Under the pieces are notes generated by a model. It was not told the DNA's origin. It saw only the letters and a program-made list of their open reading frames with translations, and searched no databases. A stretch of 64,000 nucleotides of DNA from Roseovarius sp. MMSF_3350 (GTDB lineage Bacteria; Pseudomonadota; Alphaproteobacteria; Rhodobacterales; Rhodobacteraceae). Shown here one piece after another: positions 17,447 to 26,754 of this stretch. The stretch's first letter is position 1. Each line of letters begins with the position of its first letter. Position numbers and translations under genes: made by a program. Where the stretch lies: NCBI RefSeq assembly GCF_030733425.1, contig NZ_JASHIZ010000012.1:62001-126000 (forward strand). Reading direction: 5' to 3'.

Positions 17447-18349
17447 TCAGCCGCCACTCTCAACTATGACCGCGCCGGTTGCAATCAATGCCATCAGCGC
17501 GATCCGCCGGGGCCCCACAGTTTCCTTCAGCACCAACCAACCGATCAGGGCGGCGAACACCGTCGACGTCTCGCGCAGCACCGCCGCCTCGCCCACCTTG
17601 TCCAGTCTTGTGGCCATCATGATCGAGCCGAAGGAGAAGAACGCGATGAACCCGCCCGCAAAGCCGCGCAGCAGTAGCGGCCCCGGCTCGGGCGCGTTCT
17701 CCATCCCGCGCCACCGACGATAGGCAATGACCGGAAAGATCAGCCCGTCGATCAGGAAGAACCATGCAAGAAAGGTAAACGGGTCCGCGGTGGCCCGGAT
17801 TCCGTAGGCGTCGTAAGTGGTATAGAGCGCCACGAAGAGGCCCGTCAGCACCGCCAGCCCCAGCGCCGCCGGCATGGTTTCGCGGTCCAGCTTGATCGTC
17901 CGCAGATTATAGATCGCAAGGCCGTAGATACCGACCAGCAGAACGCCGACGCCGGCCCACTGCACGAGATTGAACACCTCACCAAAAAGCAGATAGGCCC
18001 CAATCACCGTAAAGAGCGGCCCGGTGCCGCGCACCACTGGATAGACCACCGTGTAGGCCCCGCGCGTGTAGGCCATCGCCTGCAATATCTTGTAGAGCGT
18101 GTGGATCAGCCACGCGGTGGCAAAGATCACCCACATATGCGGCTCGGGCCACGGCACCACGAACAGCGCGAAGGGTGCCGCCATCAGCGCATAGGCTCCG
18201 TCGATCGCCCCTCGAGTCAGCCACGGATCGTGCCGCCCTTTCTGCAACGCCCCGAACAGCGCGTGCAAAACCGCGGCCAGCAAGGCCAGCCCGAGCGCAA
18301 GCCGGTGACCGGCCTCGGTCCCCTCCAAGGAAATGATCCATTCGCTCAT
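17447..18349 (-). CDS. DMT superfamily (EamA) transporter
   Basis: A 300-aa inner-membrane protein with about ten helices in two EamA repeats. The first repeat includes YTVVYPVVRGTGPLFTVIGAYLLFGE and the second EAAVLRETSTVFAALIGWLVLKETVGPRR, the typical GxxxPLFxxxxxxxxxxE helix ends of drug/metabolite exporters. The substrate is unknown. The start at 18349 has GGAGGT 14 bases upstream, rather far. It probably forms a unit with yciB. Confidence 0.88.
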   Translation of the reverse strand: MSEWIISLEGTEAGHRLALGLALLAAVLHALFGALQKGRHDPWLTRGAIDGAYALMAAPFALFVVPWPEPHMWVIFATAWLIHTLYKILQAMAYTRGAYTVVYPVVRGTGPLFTVIGAYLLFGEVFNLVQWAGVGVLLVGIYGLAIYNLRTIKLDRETMPAALGLAVLTGLFVALYTTYDAYGIRATADPFTFLAWFFLIDGLIFPVIAYRRWRGMENAPEPGPLLLRGFAGGFIAFFSFGSIMMATRLDKVGEAAVLRETSTVFAALIGWLVLKETVGPRRIALMALIATGAVIVESGG

Positions 18350-18388
18350 GTGCCGGTGTCACACCTCCGGGACGGCCCGCTCCGCACC

Positions 18389-18721
18389 TCAGCCGCCATA
18401 AGTCCCCCGGAAGGAACACTCGTTTTCCGGCATGTGTCTGGTCCGGGGCGGCAACGTTTCCCTCTCCCGGCGCAACCAAGGCGCATCCGAAATACCAACC
18501 ATGTGCAAATCGCCCTCCGGGTTGTCCAGAAGCAGGACAAGGTTCGCGCAAGACCCGTCGGCTTCTCCGGGTGAACGCAGATCCGGGACCCCAAGACCCG
18601 AGGCCTGCACCTGCGCCACGGTCGTCCCGTACCCCAGCGCTTCGAAAAGGGAAAGGTCCGCCCGAGATTTTCGTTCCTGGCCGCGCGCTTCGAAAGTCAG
18701 GCGACGCGAGGGAACCCACAT
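18389..18721 (-). CDS. Possible hypothetical gene upstream of the DMT transporter
   Basis: An open frame of 110 codons between the divergent DMT and MgtC genes, which otherwise leave about 370 bases empty. The latter two-thirds (SLFEALGYGTTVAQVQASG, NLVLLLDNPEGDLHMVGISD, SECSFRGTYGG-like end) look protein-like and have GC-rich third positions, and it stops 39 bases before the transporter start. The 5' end is uncertain: the ATG at 18721 overlaps the mgtC start on the other strand, and no good ribosome site is seen. I do not recognise the product. It could also be a decayed gene or chance. Confidence 0.35.
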   Translation of the reverse strand: MWVPSRRLTFEARGQERKSRADLSLFEALGYGTTVAQVQASGLGVPDLRSPGEADGSCANLVLLLDNPEGDLHMVGISDAPWLRRERETLPPRTRHMPENECSFRGTYGG

Positions 18722-19250
18722 GGCACCACATCGTTTACGTTTCATGCAACCTATGCTCGTCGCGTTCATGGACCAGATCATCAACGAAGTGCAGGGTACA
18801 TTCTCGGTGGTACCGGCGTCGGTGGCCTTCGCGCGGCTCAGCGTCGCCATGGTGCTCGGTGCCTGCATCGGGTTCGAGCGCGAGCTGCGCGACAAGCCCG
18901 CCGGCCTGCGTACTCATATACTCGTCTCGGTGGCCGCCTGTCTTTTCGTGATCATCGGGCGCGAACTGGCCGCAATGGATTTCGGCGGTGACAACGGTGA
19001 GCAGCGCAACGACCCCATCCGCATGATCGAGGCTGTCACTGCCGGGGTCGCCTTCCTCGCCGCCGGCTTGATCTTTACCGCCGGCGACAAGGTGCGCAAC
19101 GTCACAACCGGCGCATCGTTGTGGCTCGCCGGCGCCGTGGGCCTCGGCTGCGGCGCGGGCCAGATTCCGCTGGCCGCCATGGCCGCCGCGATCGTCGTCT
19201 GCGTGCTGCTCGTGCTGCGCCAGATCGAAAAGATGATGGGGACGCACTGA
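18720..19250 (+). CDS. mgtC: MgtC/SapB family membrane protein
   Basis: A 176-aa inner-membrane protein. The MgtC N-terminal domain is clear: RLSVAMVLGACIGFERELRDKPAGLRTHILVSVAACLFV, then RMIEAVTAGVAFLAAGLIF and TTGASLWLAGAVGLGCGAG. Family members bind and restrain the F1Fo ATPase or act in Mg/acid adaptation. It lacks the C-terminal ACT-like domain of Salmonella MgtC, as many homologues do. The ATG at 18720 has GAGGGA upstream, although inner ATGs (MQPM..) are also possible. Confidence 0.88.
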   Translation: MAPHRLRFMQPMLVAFMDQIINEVQGTFSVVPASVAFARLSVAMVLGACIGFERELRDKPAGLRTHILVSVAACLFVIIGRELAAMDFGGDNGEQRNDPIRMIEAVTAGVAFLAAGLIFTAGDKVRNVTTGASLWLAGAVGLGCGAGQIPLAAMAAAIVVCVLLVLRQIEKMMGTH

Positions 19251-19278
19251 CACCACGCAATTCACAGGCGTGTCTGCC

Positions 19279-19863
19279 TCAAACGGGATAGATGAAATTG
19301 TTCACGTGCCCGTCGACCGTCTTTTCCTTGTCCAGCCGATCCAGCAGGAAGAAGATGCGATGTCGCTGCGGATCCTGCGGCGACAGCTTGGGCCGCTCTT
19401 TTGACACGACATCGACGATCGTGTCGTGTCCATTCAGATAGTCGATGACCGGCGCAGGGTCACCGGTGACTTCGACAAACAGCTTGAACTGAGTGCCCAG
19501 CCGCTTGTGCAGCCGCAGCTTGACACTGATCGGCCCAGCCTAGGCTGGCAGCACCTCGGACAGCCGGATGACCTTGTTGCGCAGACGCCCGTGATGGCGT
19601 TCCTGATCACTCGCCAGCGAACTCAGATAGGTGTCGTTGCCATATCGGATCAGCAAGAGGTTCAGACTGGTGATGTTCTGCGGCACGCCGCTATGCGGTT
19701 CCAGTATGAACTCGAACTCCCGCGTACGCAGGGACAACTGGAAATAGGCTGCCTGGACAAGACGATTGACCACGGTCCAGACCGCACTCGCCACAGCAAT
19801 GAAAAGTGTCGTGTCGAACGCCAGCTCAAACGTGCTGAACCGCGCAAGTGTCTCTTCGATCAC
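19279..19863 (-). pseudogene. Hypothetical gene interrupted by an in-frame amber codon
   Basis: The frame starts with GTG at 19863, overlapping the ftsY stop as GTGA, and codes for 107 residues with a membrane-like helix (TLFIAVASAVWTVVNRLVQAAYF). It then meets TAG at 19540-19542. The same frame continues for 86 residues of ordinary-looking protein (SVKLRLHKRLGTQFKLFVEV, DYLNGHDTIVDVVSKERPK, HRIFFLLDRLDKEKTVDG) to TGA at 19279. No usable start follows the amber codon. The TAG is the centre of a perfect 14-base palindrome. One CAG-to-TAG change would explain it. Readthrough is possible but unproven. Confidence 0.7.
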
Positions 19864-21311
19864 GCCCGCGCGCCCTCTTCCAGACCCGTCAGCGCATTGG
19901 CGAAATCCTCGGGATCGAAGGGCGCAAGGTCATCGATCTGCTCTCCCACGCCGATGGCATGGATCGGCAACCCGAACTTGTCGGCCAGCGCCACCAGAAC
20001 GCCGCCCTTGGCGGTGCCATCGAGTTTCGTCATCACCAGCCCCGAGACATCGGCAAGCTGCTGGAAAGTCTTGACCTGGCTCAGCGCGTTCTGCCCCGTC
20101 GTGGCGTCCAGCACCAACAGTGTGTTGTGCGGCGCATCAGGGTCTTTCTTGCGGATCACGCGCACGATCTTGGCCAGTTCCTCCATCAGGTCGGCGCGAT
20201 TCTGCAACCGACCCGCCGTGTCGATCATCAGCAGGTCCGCGCCGTCCTTTTCGGCCCTGTCCATGGCATCGAACGCCAGGCTCGCGGGATCGCTGCCCTC
20301 GGGTGCCGTCAGAACCGGCACGCCCGCGCGGTCGCCCCAGATCTGCAACTGCTCCACGGCGGCCGCGCGGAACGTGTCGCCCGCCGCGATCACCACCGAC
20401 TTGCCCGCCGCCTTGAACTGGCTCGCCAGTTTGCCGATTGTCGTGGTCTTGCCCGAGCCGTTCACCCCCACCACCAGCACCACTTGCGGGCGCTTCGGGT
20501 AGATCGGCATCGGTTTGGCCACCGGTTCCATGATCCGGGCGATCTCGCGCGCCAGCAGTTCCTTGATCTCCTGGCTCGACAGTTTGCGTCCCATGCGCCC
20601 CTCGGCCATGTTCGCGGTGACGCGAAGGGCGGTATCCACACCCATGTCGGCGGTAATCAACAGCTCTTCGAGTTGTTCCAGCATGTCGTCGTCGAGCACA
20701 CGGCGTACGACCGTCTTCGCCTCGCCGCGTCCCAGCAGACGGCCCAGCAGGCCTGACCGCGCTTGCGGAGCGGCCTCGCTTTTCGGCGTATCGGGCGGAA
20801 TCTCGATCGGCGTCGGAGTAGGTTGCGGATCGGGACGGCGCACCGGATCTTCCAGTGGCGGTGTTTGCGGCACTTCCTGCGGCGCCGTGGGGGGCACCTC
20901 CGTCGGCGGCGCGGGAATTTCCGGCGGCGACGGGTCCGGTCTCGGCTCCGGCGGCGGTGTCGGACGCGGTTCGGGCCGAGGCTCCGGCTCGGGTTCGGGC
21001 TCGGGCTCGGGCTCTGGTTCAGGCTCCGGTTCGGGGTCAGGCGCCGGCTTTGGGTCGGGCGTCGGCTCAGGTTCCGGCGTTGGCGACGGTTCCGGTTCAG
21101 GCGTCGGCTCGGGCTCCGGCTGAGGCTCGGGCTCAGGGCTAGGTTCCGGCGTCGGCTCTGGCTCCGAGCTCGGTTCGCGCTTCGGATCGGGCTCTGCCGC
21201 CTCGGTCACCTCCTCGGCCTCGCCCCCGTCCTCGACAATCGCGTCCAGCCCTTCCTCCAGCTTCGAGGAAGACTTGAACAAACGGTCCTTCAGCTTGCGG
21301 AAAAACGCCAT
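19860..21311 (-). CDS. ftsY: Signal recognition particle receptor FtsY
   Basis: A 483-aa SRP receptor GTPase that docks ribosome-SRP complexes at the membrane. The C-terminal NG domain is complete: G1 [28 protein letters not shown]3 [14 protein letters not shown]4 [10 protein letters not shown] and the closing [17 protein letters not shown]. The N-terminal A domain (about 45-185) is unusual, dominated by Pro-Glu dipeptide repeats with some Pro-Asp/Pro-Thr, highly acidic and presumably extended. Its DNA at ~20930-21180 is a hexamer-like tandem repeat and prone to length change. The gene is followed by an overlapping broken gene. Confidence 0.96.
   Translation of the reverse strand: MAFFRKLKDRLFKSSSKLEEGLDAIVEDGGEAEEVTEAAEPDPKREPSSEPEPTPEPSPEPEPQPEPEPTPEPEPSPTPEPEPTPDPKPAPDPEPEPEPEPEPEPEPEPEPRPEPRPTPPPEPRPDPSPPEIPAPPTEVPPTAPQEVPQTPPLEDPVRRPDPQPTPTPIEIPPDTPKSEAAPQARSGLLGRLLGRGEAKTVVRRVLDDDMLEQLEELLITADMGVDTALRVTANMAEGRMGRKLSSQEIKELLAREIARIMEPVAKPMPIYPKRPQVVLVVGVNGSGKTTTIGKLASQFKAAGKSVVIAAGDTFRAAAVEQLQIWGDRAGVPVLTAPEGSDPASLAFDAMDRAEKDGADLLMIDTAGRLQNRADLMEELAKIVRVIRKKDPDAPHNTLLVLDATTGQNALSQVKTFQQLADVSGLVMTKLDGTAKGGVLVALADKFGLPIHAIGVGEQIDDLAPFDPEDFANALTGLEEGARA
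20930..21180 (-). repeat. Pro-Glu coding tandem repeat in ftsY
   Basis: About 250 bases of degenerate six-base repeats (GGCTCG/GGTTCC-type on the plus strand) that encode alternating Glu and Pro in the FtsY A domain. It is a low-complexity coding repeat and not a CRISPR array. Confidence 0.8.
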
Positions 21312-21408
21312 TGAGACACCCTTGATTTCTGACCTCTCCAGTTAAACCGCCCCGCCTCCGATGAAAACCCACCATTGACAAGCGCCGGGCACCGCAGACC
21401 ATGGCACC

Positions 21409-22296
21409 ATGCTCGAACGCCTTGCCCTGATGCTCGTCCTATTGCTGCCCGGTCCCGCCTTCGCGACGCCGCCGGAAACGATCTGCTCCACCAACAAATG
21501 GGGGCCGCCGCTCTGCATCCGCAAGGCGCATTTCGTCTACGACACCTGCAACGCGATCCAGGCCTTCGCCACCCGCCACGGCATCGACCCGCATTTCTTC
21601 GCCCGCCTGATCTGGCAGGAAAGCCGCTTCGACCCCAACGCGCTCAGCCCCGCCAACGCGCGCGGGATCGCCCAGTTCATTCCCTCCACCGCCAAGCTGC
21701 GCGGCCTCTCCGACCCTTACAATCCGGCCGAGGCGCTCGATCATTCTGCGCAATACCTGGCTGAAATGGCCCGCCGCTATGGCAATCTCGGCCTTGCCGC
21801 CATCGGCTACAACGGCGGCGAGCGCCGTGCCGAAGGTCTGATCGCGGGCACCGGCGGACTGGCACAGGAAACCATCGATTACGTCCACATCATCACCGGC
21901 GTCCCCTACCCTAGCTGGACGGAAGACCCCGTGCCGACACCCGATCTCCGCCTGTCGCACGACCTGCCCTTTGACAAGGCCTGTTTCGACCTTGCCCGCA
22001 ACCGCCGCATGACCGCACTGAAATCCTATCTGCCGAAGGTCAAGCCGTGGGGCATCCAGATGGCCTTCGGCATTACAAAGAAAGCGTCTCTGGCGAAGTT
22101 CAAGGCGCAAACGCGCGCCTGTACGTCTTTGATTGGCGAGGAACAACCGGACCTGCTGTTCGAGAAAAGCCGCGCCAGTCCCAGGGGCGGCTATTTCATG
22201 GCTCGGCTCGGGCGCGACAGCCGGGACGCCGCCTGGCGCGACTGCGCGAAGTTCAAGAAGGCAGGTTGCATCTGCGCGGTCTATCGAAACGACTGA
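21409..22296 (+). CDS. Periplasmic lytic transglycosylase (SLT domain)
   Basis: A 295-aa exported protein. A signal peptide (LALMLVLLLPGPAFA) is followed by an SLT domain: IDPHFFARLIWQESRFDPNALSPANARGIAQFIPSTAKLRGL, with the catalytic Glu in QESRF, then AAIGYNGGERR. It cleaves the glycan chain of peptidoglycan to 1,6-anhydro products. The C-terminal ~120 residues (FDKACFDLARNRRM ... FKKAGCICAVYRND) contain several cysteines and are not recognised. It overlaps the convergent lysoplasmalogenase gene by 16 bases. Confidence 0.9.
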   Translation: MLERLALMLVLLLPGPAFATPPETICSTNKWGPPLCIRKAHFVYDTCNAIQAFATRHGIDPHFFARLIWQESRFDPNALSPANARGIAQFIPSTAKLRGLSDPYNPAEALDHSAQYLAEMARRYGNLGLAAIGYNGGERRAEGLIAGTGGLAQETIDYVHIITGVPYPSWTEDPVPTPDLRLSHDLPFDKACFDLARNRRMTALKSYLPKVKPWGIQMAFGITKKASLAKFKAQTRACTSLIGEEQPDLLFEKSRASPRGGYFMARLGRDSRDAAWRDCAKFKKAGCICAVYRND

Positions 22297-22949
22297 AGGC
22301 AGAACGCCAGCGTGAACAACGCCTGCGCGCTCCAATAGCTGCCCCAGATGAAACCCGCCATGCCCCGCGCCGCCGGATGATCGGCGCGGATCACGAACCG
22401 CTCGAACGCCAGGACCGTGTCCGAGGCCACGAAGAGCACCGCCCCGGGCAGCTCCAACCACAATGCGCCGGTGCGCGGTACCGCCAGGGCGGCACATCCC
22501 ATGCAAAGGATGACCGCCAAGTAAGCGAGCACCGGCCCGCGCAGCGCCCCGGCCCGTGGCCACAGGACCACGGCCATAGCCAGCCCCAGGATCAGAAGCG
22601 CCCCGCCAATCACCGCGCTCCCTGCCCCGAAATGATTGAGCCCGCCCTCTGGCAGCGACAGGAACAGCGCGGCATAGGCCATGTGCGCCGACGCAAAGGC
22701 GGCAACGCCGACCAGAAAAGCGGAGTCTCCCGGTCGTGACAGCATCCAGTCGCCTACCGCCGAGACAAGCAGCGCCGCCACCAACAACCACGGCGCACCG
22801 CATGCAGCGCTTGCCGCCGCCAGCGCCACGACCGACCCCGCCTTGACACAAGAGCGCCCCCAGGCGGGCGCGCCGAGAACCTGGCGCGCGCCGTAAAACA
22901 CCGCCAGCGCCAGGCCGATTAGCCCCAGAAATGTCACCAGCCCGAGCAT
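22281..22949 (-). CDS. YhhN/TMEM86 family lysoplasmalogenase-like protein
   Basis: A 222-aa membrane protein with about eight helices. Family signatures are VSAVGDWMLSRPGDSAFLVGVAAFASAHMAYAALF and LPGAVLFVASDTVLAFERF, which carry the conserved Asp residues of the hydrolase. Family members cleave the vinyl-ether of lysoplasmalogens, and bacterial substrates are poorly known. The ATG at 22949 has GAGGTG five bases upstream, and a TTG three bases earlier is less likely. Confidence 0.88.
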   Translation of the reverse strand: MLGLVTFLGLIGLALAVFYGARQVLGAPAWGRSCVKAGSVVALAAASAACGAPWLLVAALLVSAVGDWMLSRPGDSAFLVGVAAFASAHMAYAALFLSLPEGGLNHFGAGSAVIGGALLILGLAMAVVLWPRAGALRGPVLAYLAVILCMGCAALAVPRTGALWLELPGAVLFVASDTVLAFERFVIRADHPAARGMAGFIWGSYWSAQALFTLAFCLQSFR

Positions 22950-23120
22950 CAATCCACCTCAGATTGCATTTTCCCGCCCCTTGGCAACCGCGACCTTGCT
23001 ACCCTTGCGCCTTCCCCGCCGAACACCGATGATTCAGCGCAGATTGCAAACGGCACGATCAAGCGAATCGTAATCGCCACTTGGTAAGGCCCCGGGAAGA
23101 AGCGCCAGAAAAGGAACTCC

Positions 23121-24185
23121 ATGCAAGGGCTTCGCCTCTTCACCATCGCGACCTGTCTTCCTGTCGTCCTGATCCTGCTCGCTGCCATGCTTGGCGGCGC
23201 CTGGGCCTGGATCGCCCTGGGTTATCTGACCGTGCTTACATTCCTGCTCGACCGCCTGGTCGCGGCAGAGGCCGCCTTCACCGACCCCGATGCCGAATTT
23301 CCCGCCGCAGATACGCTGCTGACGGTGCTGGGACTATCCCATTTCGCGCTTTACGCCGCCGCACTCTGGGCCATCGCCGGCCCCTCTGGCCTCGGCGGGA
23401 TCGAACGCTTTCTGACGGGCTTTGCGACAGGTCTGTTCTTTGGCCAGGTGTCGCACCCGGTCGCGCATGAACTGATCCACCGCCCGAGCCGCGCAAGACG
23501 CTTACTGGGCCGCCTGATCTACACGTCCCTGCTGGTCGGCCACCACGCCAGCGCCCATCTGCGCGTGCACCACGTCCACGTAGGTAGCGATGAGGACCCC
23601 AACAGCGCCAGACGCGGTGAAGGCTTCTATCGCTACGCTCTACGGGCCAGCGCCGGATCGTTTCGCGCCGGGCTCGCGGCCGAGAACCGCTTGCGCGCAG
23701 GCCGCAAACCGCTTTGGACTCACCCATACGCGCTTTATCTCGGCGGTGCGGCGGCCATGGTTGGCGGTGCACTCGTTCTCGGGGGCGCGAAGGCGCTCTT
23801 CGCGGTCGTGGCGTTGTCGCTCTATGCACAGATGCAGATCCTGCTATCGGACTACGTTCAGCACTACGGTCTGCGCCGCGCCACCTTGCCCGATGGCCGG
23901 ACAGAGCCGGTGGGTCCGCACCATTCGTGGAACACGCCGCACTGGTTCTCCTCCGCGCTCATGCTCAACGCGCCGCGCCACTCGGACCACCATGTCACGC
24001 CGTCGCGCAGCTACCCGGCACTTCAGCTTGACCGTGACACCATGCCGATGCTGCCGCTGCCGTTGCCTCTGATGGCCACAATCGCGCTGTTTCCGACGCT
24101 CTGGCGTCGCATGATGGACCGCCGATGTGCCAGATGGCGCGAACGCGCCGATGAACGCGCCTTGCGCGCCATGGCTGGCGAATAA
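23121..24185 (+). CDS. AlkB-like membrane fatty acid hydroxylase / alkane 1-monooxygenase
   Basis: A 354-aa membrane di-iron enzyme. Four N-terminal hydrophobic helices are followed by histidine boxes VAHELIHRPSR, GHHASAHLRVHHVHVG and APRHSDHHVTPSR, plus a VQHYGL motif between them, the arrangement of AlkB/XylM enzymes. It would hydroxylate terminal methyl groups of alkanes or related chains using O2 and rubredoxin or ferredoxin electrons. No rubredoxin gene is adjacent. The 2Fe-2S ferredoxin at 28335 is too distant to assign as partner. The substrate is not certain. Confidence 0.88.
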   Translation: MQGLRLFTIATCLPVVLILLAAMLGGAWAWIALGYLTVLTFLLDRLVAAEAAFTDPDAEFPAADTLLTVLGLSHFALYAAALWAIAGPSGLGGIERFLTGFATGLFFGQVSHPVAHELIHRPSRARRLLGRLIYTSLLVGHHASAHLRVHHVHVGSDEDPNSARRGEGFYRYALRASAGSFRAGLAAENRLRAGRKPLWTHPYALYLGGAAAMVGGALVLGGAKALFAVVALSLYAQMQILLSDYVQHYGLRRATLPDGRTEPVGPHHSWNTPHWFSSALMLNAPRHSDHHVTPSRSYPALQLDRDTMPMLPLPLPLMATIALFPTLWRRMMDRRCARWRERADERALRAMAGE

Positions 24186-24225
24186 CGCGATGGCAACCCT
24201 TGCGCCCATCTGGCAGGATCATCCC

Positions 24226-24621
24226 ATGCGCCTCATACCGGTCCTGCTCTTGCTCGTTACCCCATTCGCCACTGCCGCACAGGATTACATGTCCGCGGCG
24301 GAGTTCGACGCCTACACACGCGGAAAGACCTTTTACTACGGGGCCCAAGGCGCGCCCTACGGCGGTGAGGAATATCTCGAGAACCGCCGCGTGCGCTGGT
24401 CTTTTCTCGACGGGAAATGCCAGGAGGGCGAATGGTACGAAGACGACGGCCTAATCTGTTTCGTCTACGAGAACAAGCCCGAGCCGCAATGCTGGAGTTT
24501 CCAGCGCTCGGGCAGCGGCCTCGTGGCGCAGTTCGAGAACGACCCGGCCCAGACCGAACTTTACGAAATGGAACAGACGGGCGAGCCGCTGCATTGCCTG
24601 GGGCCGGAAATCGGCGTCTAA
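24226..24621 (+). CDS. Small secreted protein of unknown function
   Basis: A 131-aa protein with a signal peptide (MRLIPVLLLLVTPFATAAQ) and an acidic, aromatic mature domain (AAEFDAYTRGKTFYYG, GGEEYLENRRVRWSFLDGKC, CWSFQRSGSGLVAQFENDP) with four cysteines. The ATG at 24226 is preferred over 24127 and 24190 because it places the signal peptide at the N-terminus and has an AGGA upstream. It starts 40 bases after the AlkB-like gene and may be co-transcribed. The family is known to me only as a hypothetical roseobacter-type secreted protein. Confidence 0.7.
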   Translation: MRLIPVLLLLVTPFATAAQDYMSAAEFDAYTRGKTFYYGAQGAPYGGEEYLENRRVRWSFLDGKCQEGEWYEDDGLICFVYENKPEPQCWSFQRSGSGLVAQFENDPAQTELYEMEQTGEPLHCLGPEIGV

Positions 24622-24628
24622 GACTGCC

Positions 24629-26155
24629 CTAGAACAGGCTACCCTGCTCGGGCGGTGTCTTCTTTGCCTTCGCGGCGGGTTTCGGCTTGGGATCTGGGGC
24701 ACTGGATTGCGGCGGGTTTCGGGGTGCATCGCCTCCGCCAACCGCCAGCCGCCCGTCGGCGAATTCGATCTCCAGCGCGCTGGCGGCTTGTGCCGCATCC
24801 TTCGTCGTCACCAGCGCGCCGTCGCCGCGCACCACGGCATAGCCGCGCTCCAGCGTCGCCTTGTAGCCCAGCGTCTCGCGCAGCCGGTCCTGCGATGCCA
24901 GCCTGTCGCGCCAGGTGCAGATCTGCCGCGCGCCCACATCCGCCAGCCGCTTGGCGACCCGATCGAAATCGGACCGCTTCTGCCTGATGTCGCGCTCCAG
25001 TGTGCGCACGTTCATCCGCGCCGCCAGCGACGCAAACCCCTCGCGCCGGTTTCGCACCCGCTCGCGCAGCATGCCGGGCCGCAGCGCCCCCGCCTTTTCC
25101 GACAGGTTTACCTGACGTACCTGAATCGACCTGCGCAACGCACCGGGCAGCTTGTCGGCCAGCCCGTCGAGCCTCTGGCGTGGTCCGTCGAGCAACGCCT
25201 CGCCCCTCGGCAGGGCCCGGCTCAGGTCCCGCAACCTCTGTTGCCGAACCGTCACCTGGCCTCTCAGCGCCTGTAGCAGCCGCCCTTCCTGCCCATCGAG
25301 CCATGCCAGCAGGTCCAGCCGCACCGGCACTGCCAACTCCGCTGCCGCCGTGGGGGTCGGCGCACGCTTGTCCGAGGCAAGATCGATCAGGGTCGTATCC
25401 GTCTCGTGTCCCACGGCAGAGATCAGCGGGATCGCCGACGCCGCCGCGGCGCGCACGACCGTCTCTTCGTTGAACCCCCACAAATCCTCGATACTGCCTC
25501 CGCCCCGCGCCACGATCAGAAGGTCGGGTCGCGGCAGCGCGCCCCCCGGCGTCAACGCGTTGAAGCCCTGAATGGCCCGGGTCACTTCGGGTGCGCATCT
25601 ATCTCCCTGAACGGCCACGGGCCAGATCAGTACCTTGCGGGGAAACCTGTCGCGCAGGCGATGCAGGATGTCACGGATGACAGCCCCCGACGGCGAGGTC
25701 ACCACCCCGATCACCTCCGGCAGGTAAGGCAGCGGCTTCTTGCGTTCCGCTGCAAACAGACCTTCGCCCGCCAGCGCCTTGCGCCGGGCCTCCAACATCG
25801 CCATCAGCGCGCCCATGCCCGCGGGCTTCAGGTCCTCGATGACAATTTGATACCGGGATTGTCCTGGGAACGTGGTCAACCGGCCCGTCGCAACGACTTC
25901 CATTCCCTCCTCGGGCTGGATCGCCAGGCGCCCTGCGACGCCCTTCCAAATCACTCCTGCCAGAACCGAGCGATCGTCCTTCAGATCCATGTAGATATGA
26001 CCAGAGCGAGGTCGGCTCACCCGGCCCACCTCGCCCTTGACGCGCACGTGGGAGAACTCTCCCTCTATCATGCGCTTTATCGCCCCCGACAGGTCGGAGA
26101 CCGAGAATTCCGGGGCGTTTTCGCCCGGGGCGGGTTCGTCGATGAGGTCAGACAT
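24629..26155 (-). CDS. xseA: Exodeoxyribonuclease VII large subunit
   Basis: A 508-aa nuclease subunit that, with XseB, degrades single-stranded DNA from both ends. It has the N-terminal OB domain (EFSVSDLSGAIKRMIEGEFSHVRVKGEVGRV), the catalytic core with VTSPSGAVIRDILHRLRDRFP, DLLIVARGGGSIEDLWGFNEETV and ISAVGHETDTTLIDLASDKRAPTPTAAAELAVP, then a long coiled-coil region and a C-terminal segment ERGYAVVRGDGALVT. The last ~35 residues are Lys/Pro-rich. XseB is not in the window. Confidence 0.96.
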   Translation of the reverse strand: MSDLIDEPAPGENAPEFSVSDLSGAIKRMIEGEFSHVRVKGEVGRVSRPRSGHIYMDLKDDRSVLAGVIWKGVAGRLAIQPEEGMEVVATGRLTTFPGQSRYQIVIEDLKPAGMGALMAMLEARRKALAGEGLFAAERKKPLPYLPEVIGVVTSPSGAVIRDILHRLRDRFPRKVLIWPVAVQGDRCAPEVTRAIQGFNALTPGGALPRPDLLIVARGGGSIEDLWGFNEETVVRAAAASAIPLISAVGHETDTTLIDLASDKRAPTPTAAAELAVPVRLDLLAWLDGQEGRLLQALRGQVTVRQQRLRDLSRALPRGEALLDGPRQRLDGLADKLPGALRRSIQVRQVNLSEKAGALRPGMLRERVRNRREGFASLAARMNVRTLERDIRQKRSDFDRVAKRLADVGARQICTWRDRLASQDRLRETLGYKATLERGYAVVRGDGALVTTKDAAQAASALEIEFADGRLAVGGGDAPRNPPQSSAPDPKPKPAAKAKKTPPEQGSLF

Positions 26156-26193
26156 GACCCCATCTTTGACGCATCCCGCCCCGGTTGGAAAGG

Positions 26194-26754
26194 TCAGGCC
26201 GCGCGGCTTTCGTGACGACCTTCGCAGATTTCCTCGATCATCTTGCCGCAGAAGTTGGGCAGGTCACCCGGATTGCGGCTTGTGACCACGCCCTGATCGA
26301 CGACGACCGGGCTGTCTTCCCATTTTGCACCGGCATTTTCCATGTCCGTGCGAATCGAATGGTACGACGTCAGGTTCAGTCCCTTGGCGATGCCCGCCTC
26401 GGCCAGCAGCCACGGCGCGTGGCAGATCGCAGCGATGGGCTTCTTGGCCTCGTAAATCGACTTGATGAACTCCACCGCGTTCTTGTCCGCGCGCAGGAGG
26501 TCCGGGTTGATCTGACCGCCGGGCAGAACCAGCGCGTCGTAATCACGTGGGCTGACCGCATCGAGTGTCTTGTCGACGGTGATCGACCGGCCCCAGTCAT
26601 CTTCATCCCAGCCGCGGATCTCGCCCGCCTTCAGCGAAACGATATGCACCTCGGCGCCTTCGCTCAGCAGCGCATCGCGCGGCTTTTCCAGTTCCGATTG
26701 TTCATAGCCGTCAGTTGCCAGTATCGCGACCTTTCGGTTCGACAGTTTGGGCAT
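26194..26754 (-). CDS. DJ-1/PfpI family protein
   Basis: A 186-aa protein of the class I glutamine amidotransferase-like superfamily. It has the nucleophile elbow AAICHAPWLLAEAG with Cys, the conserved Glu region DGYEQSELEKPRDAL, and RNPGDLPNFCGKMIEEI at the end. Relatives include PfpI proteases, YhbO-type stress proteins and deglycases. The exact activity cannot be told from sequence. It is divergent from purD, and the ATG at 26754 begins MPKLSNRKVAILATDGYE. Confidence 0.9.
   Translation of the reverse strand: MPKLSNRKVAILATDGYEQSELEKPRDALLSEGAEVHIVSLKAGEIRGWDEDDWGRSITVDKTLDAVSPRDYDALVLPGGQINPDLLRADKNAVEFIKSIYEAKKPIAAICHAPWLLAEAGIAKGLNLTSYHSIRTDMENAGAKWEDSPVVVDQGVVTSRNPGDLPNFCGKMIEEICEGRHESRAA

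Noticed and set aside
20930..21180. CRISPR-like short repeats
   Set aside because: Repeats are six-base, without spacers, and code for Pro-Glu in FtsY.
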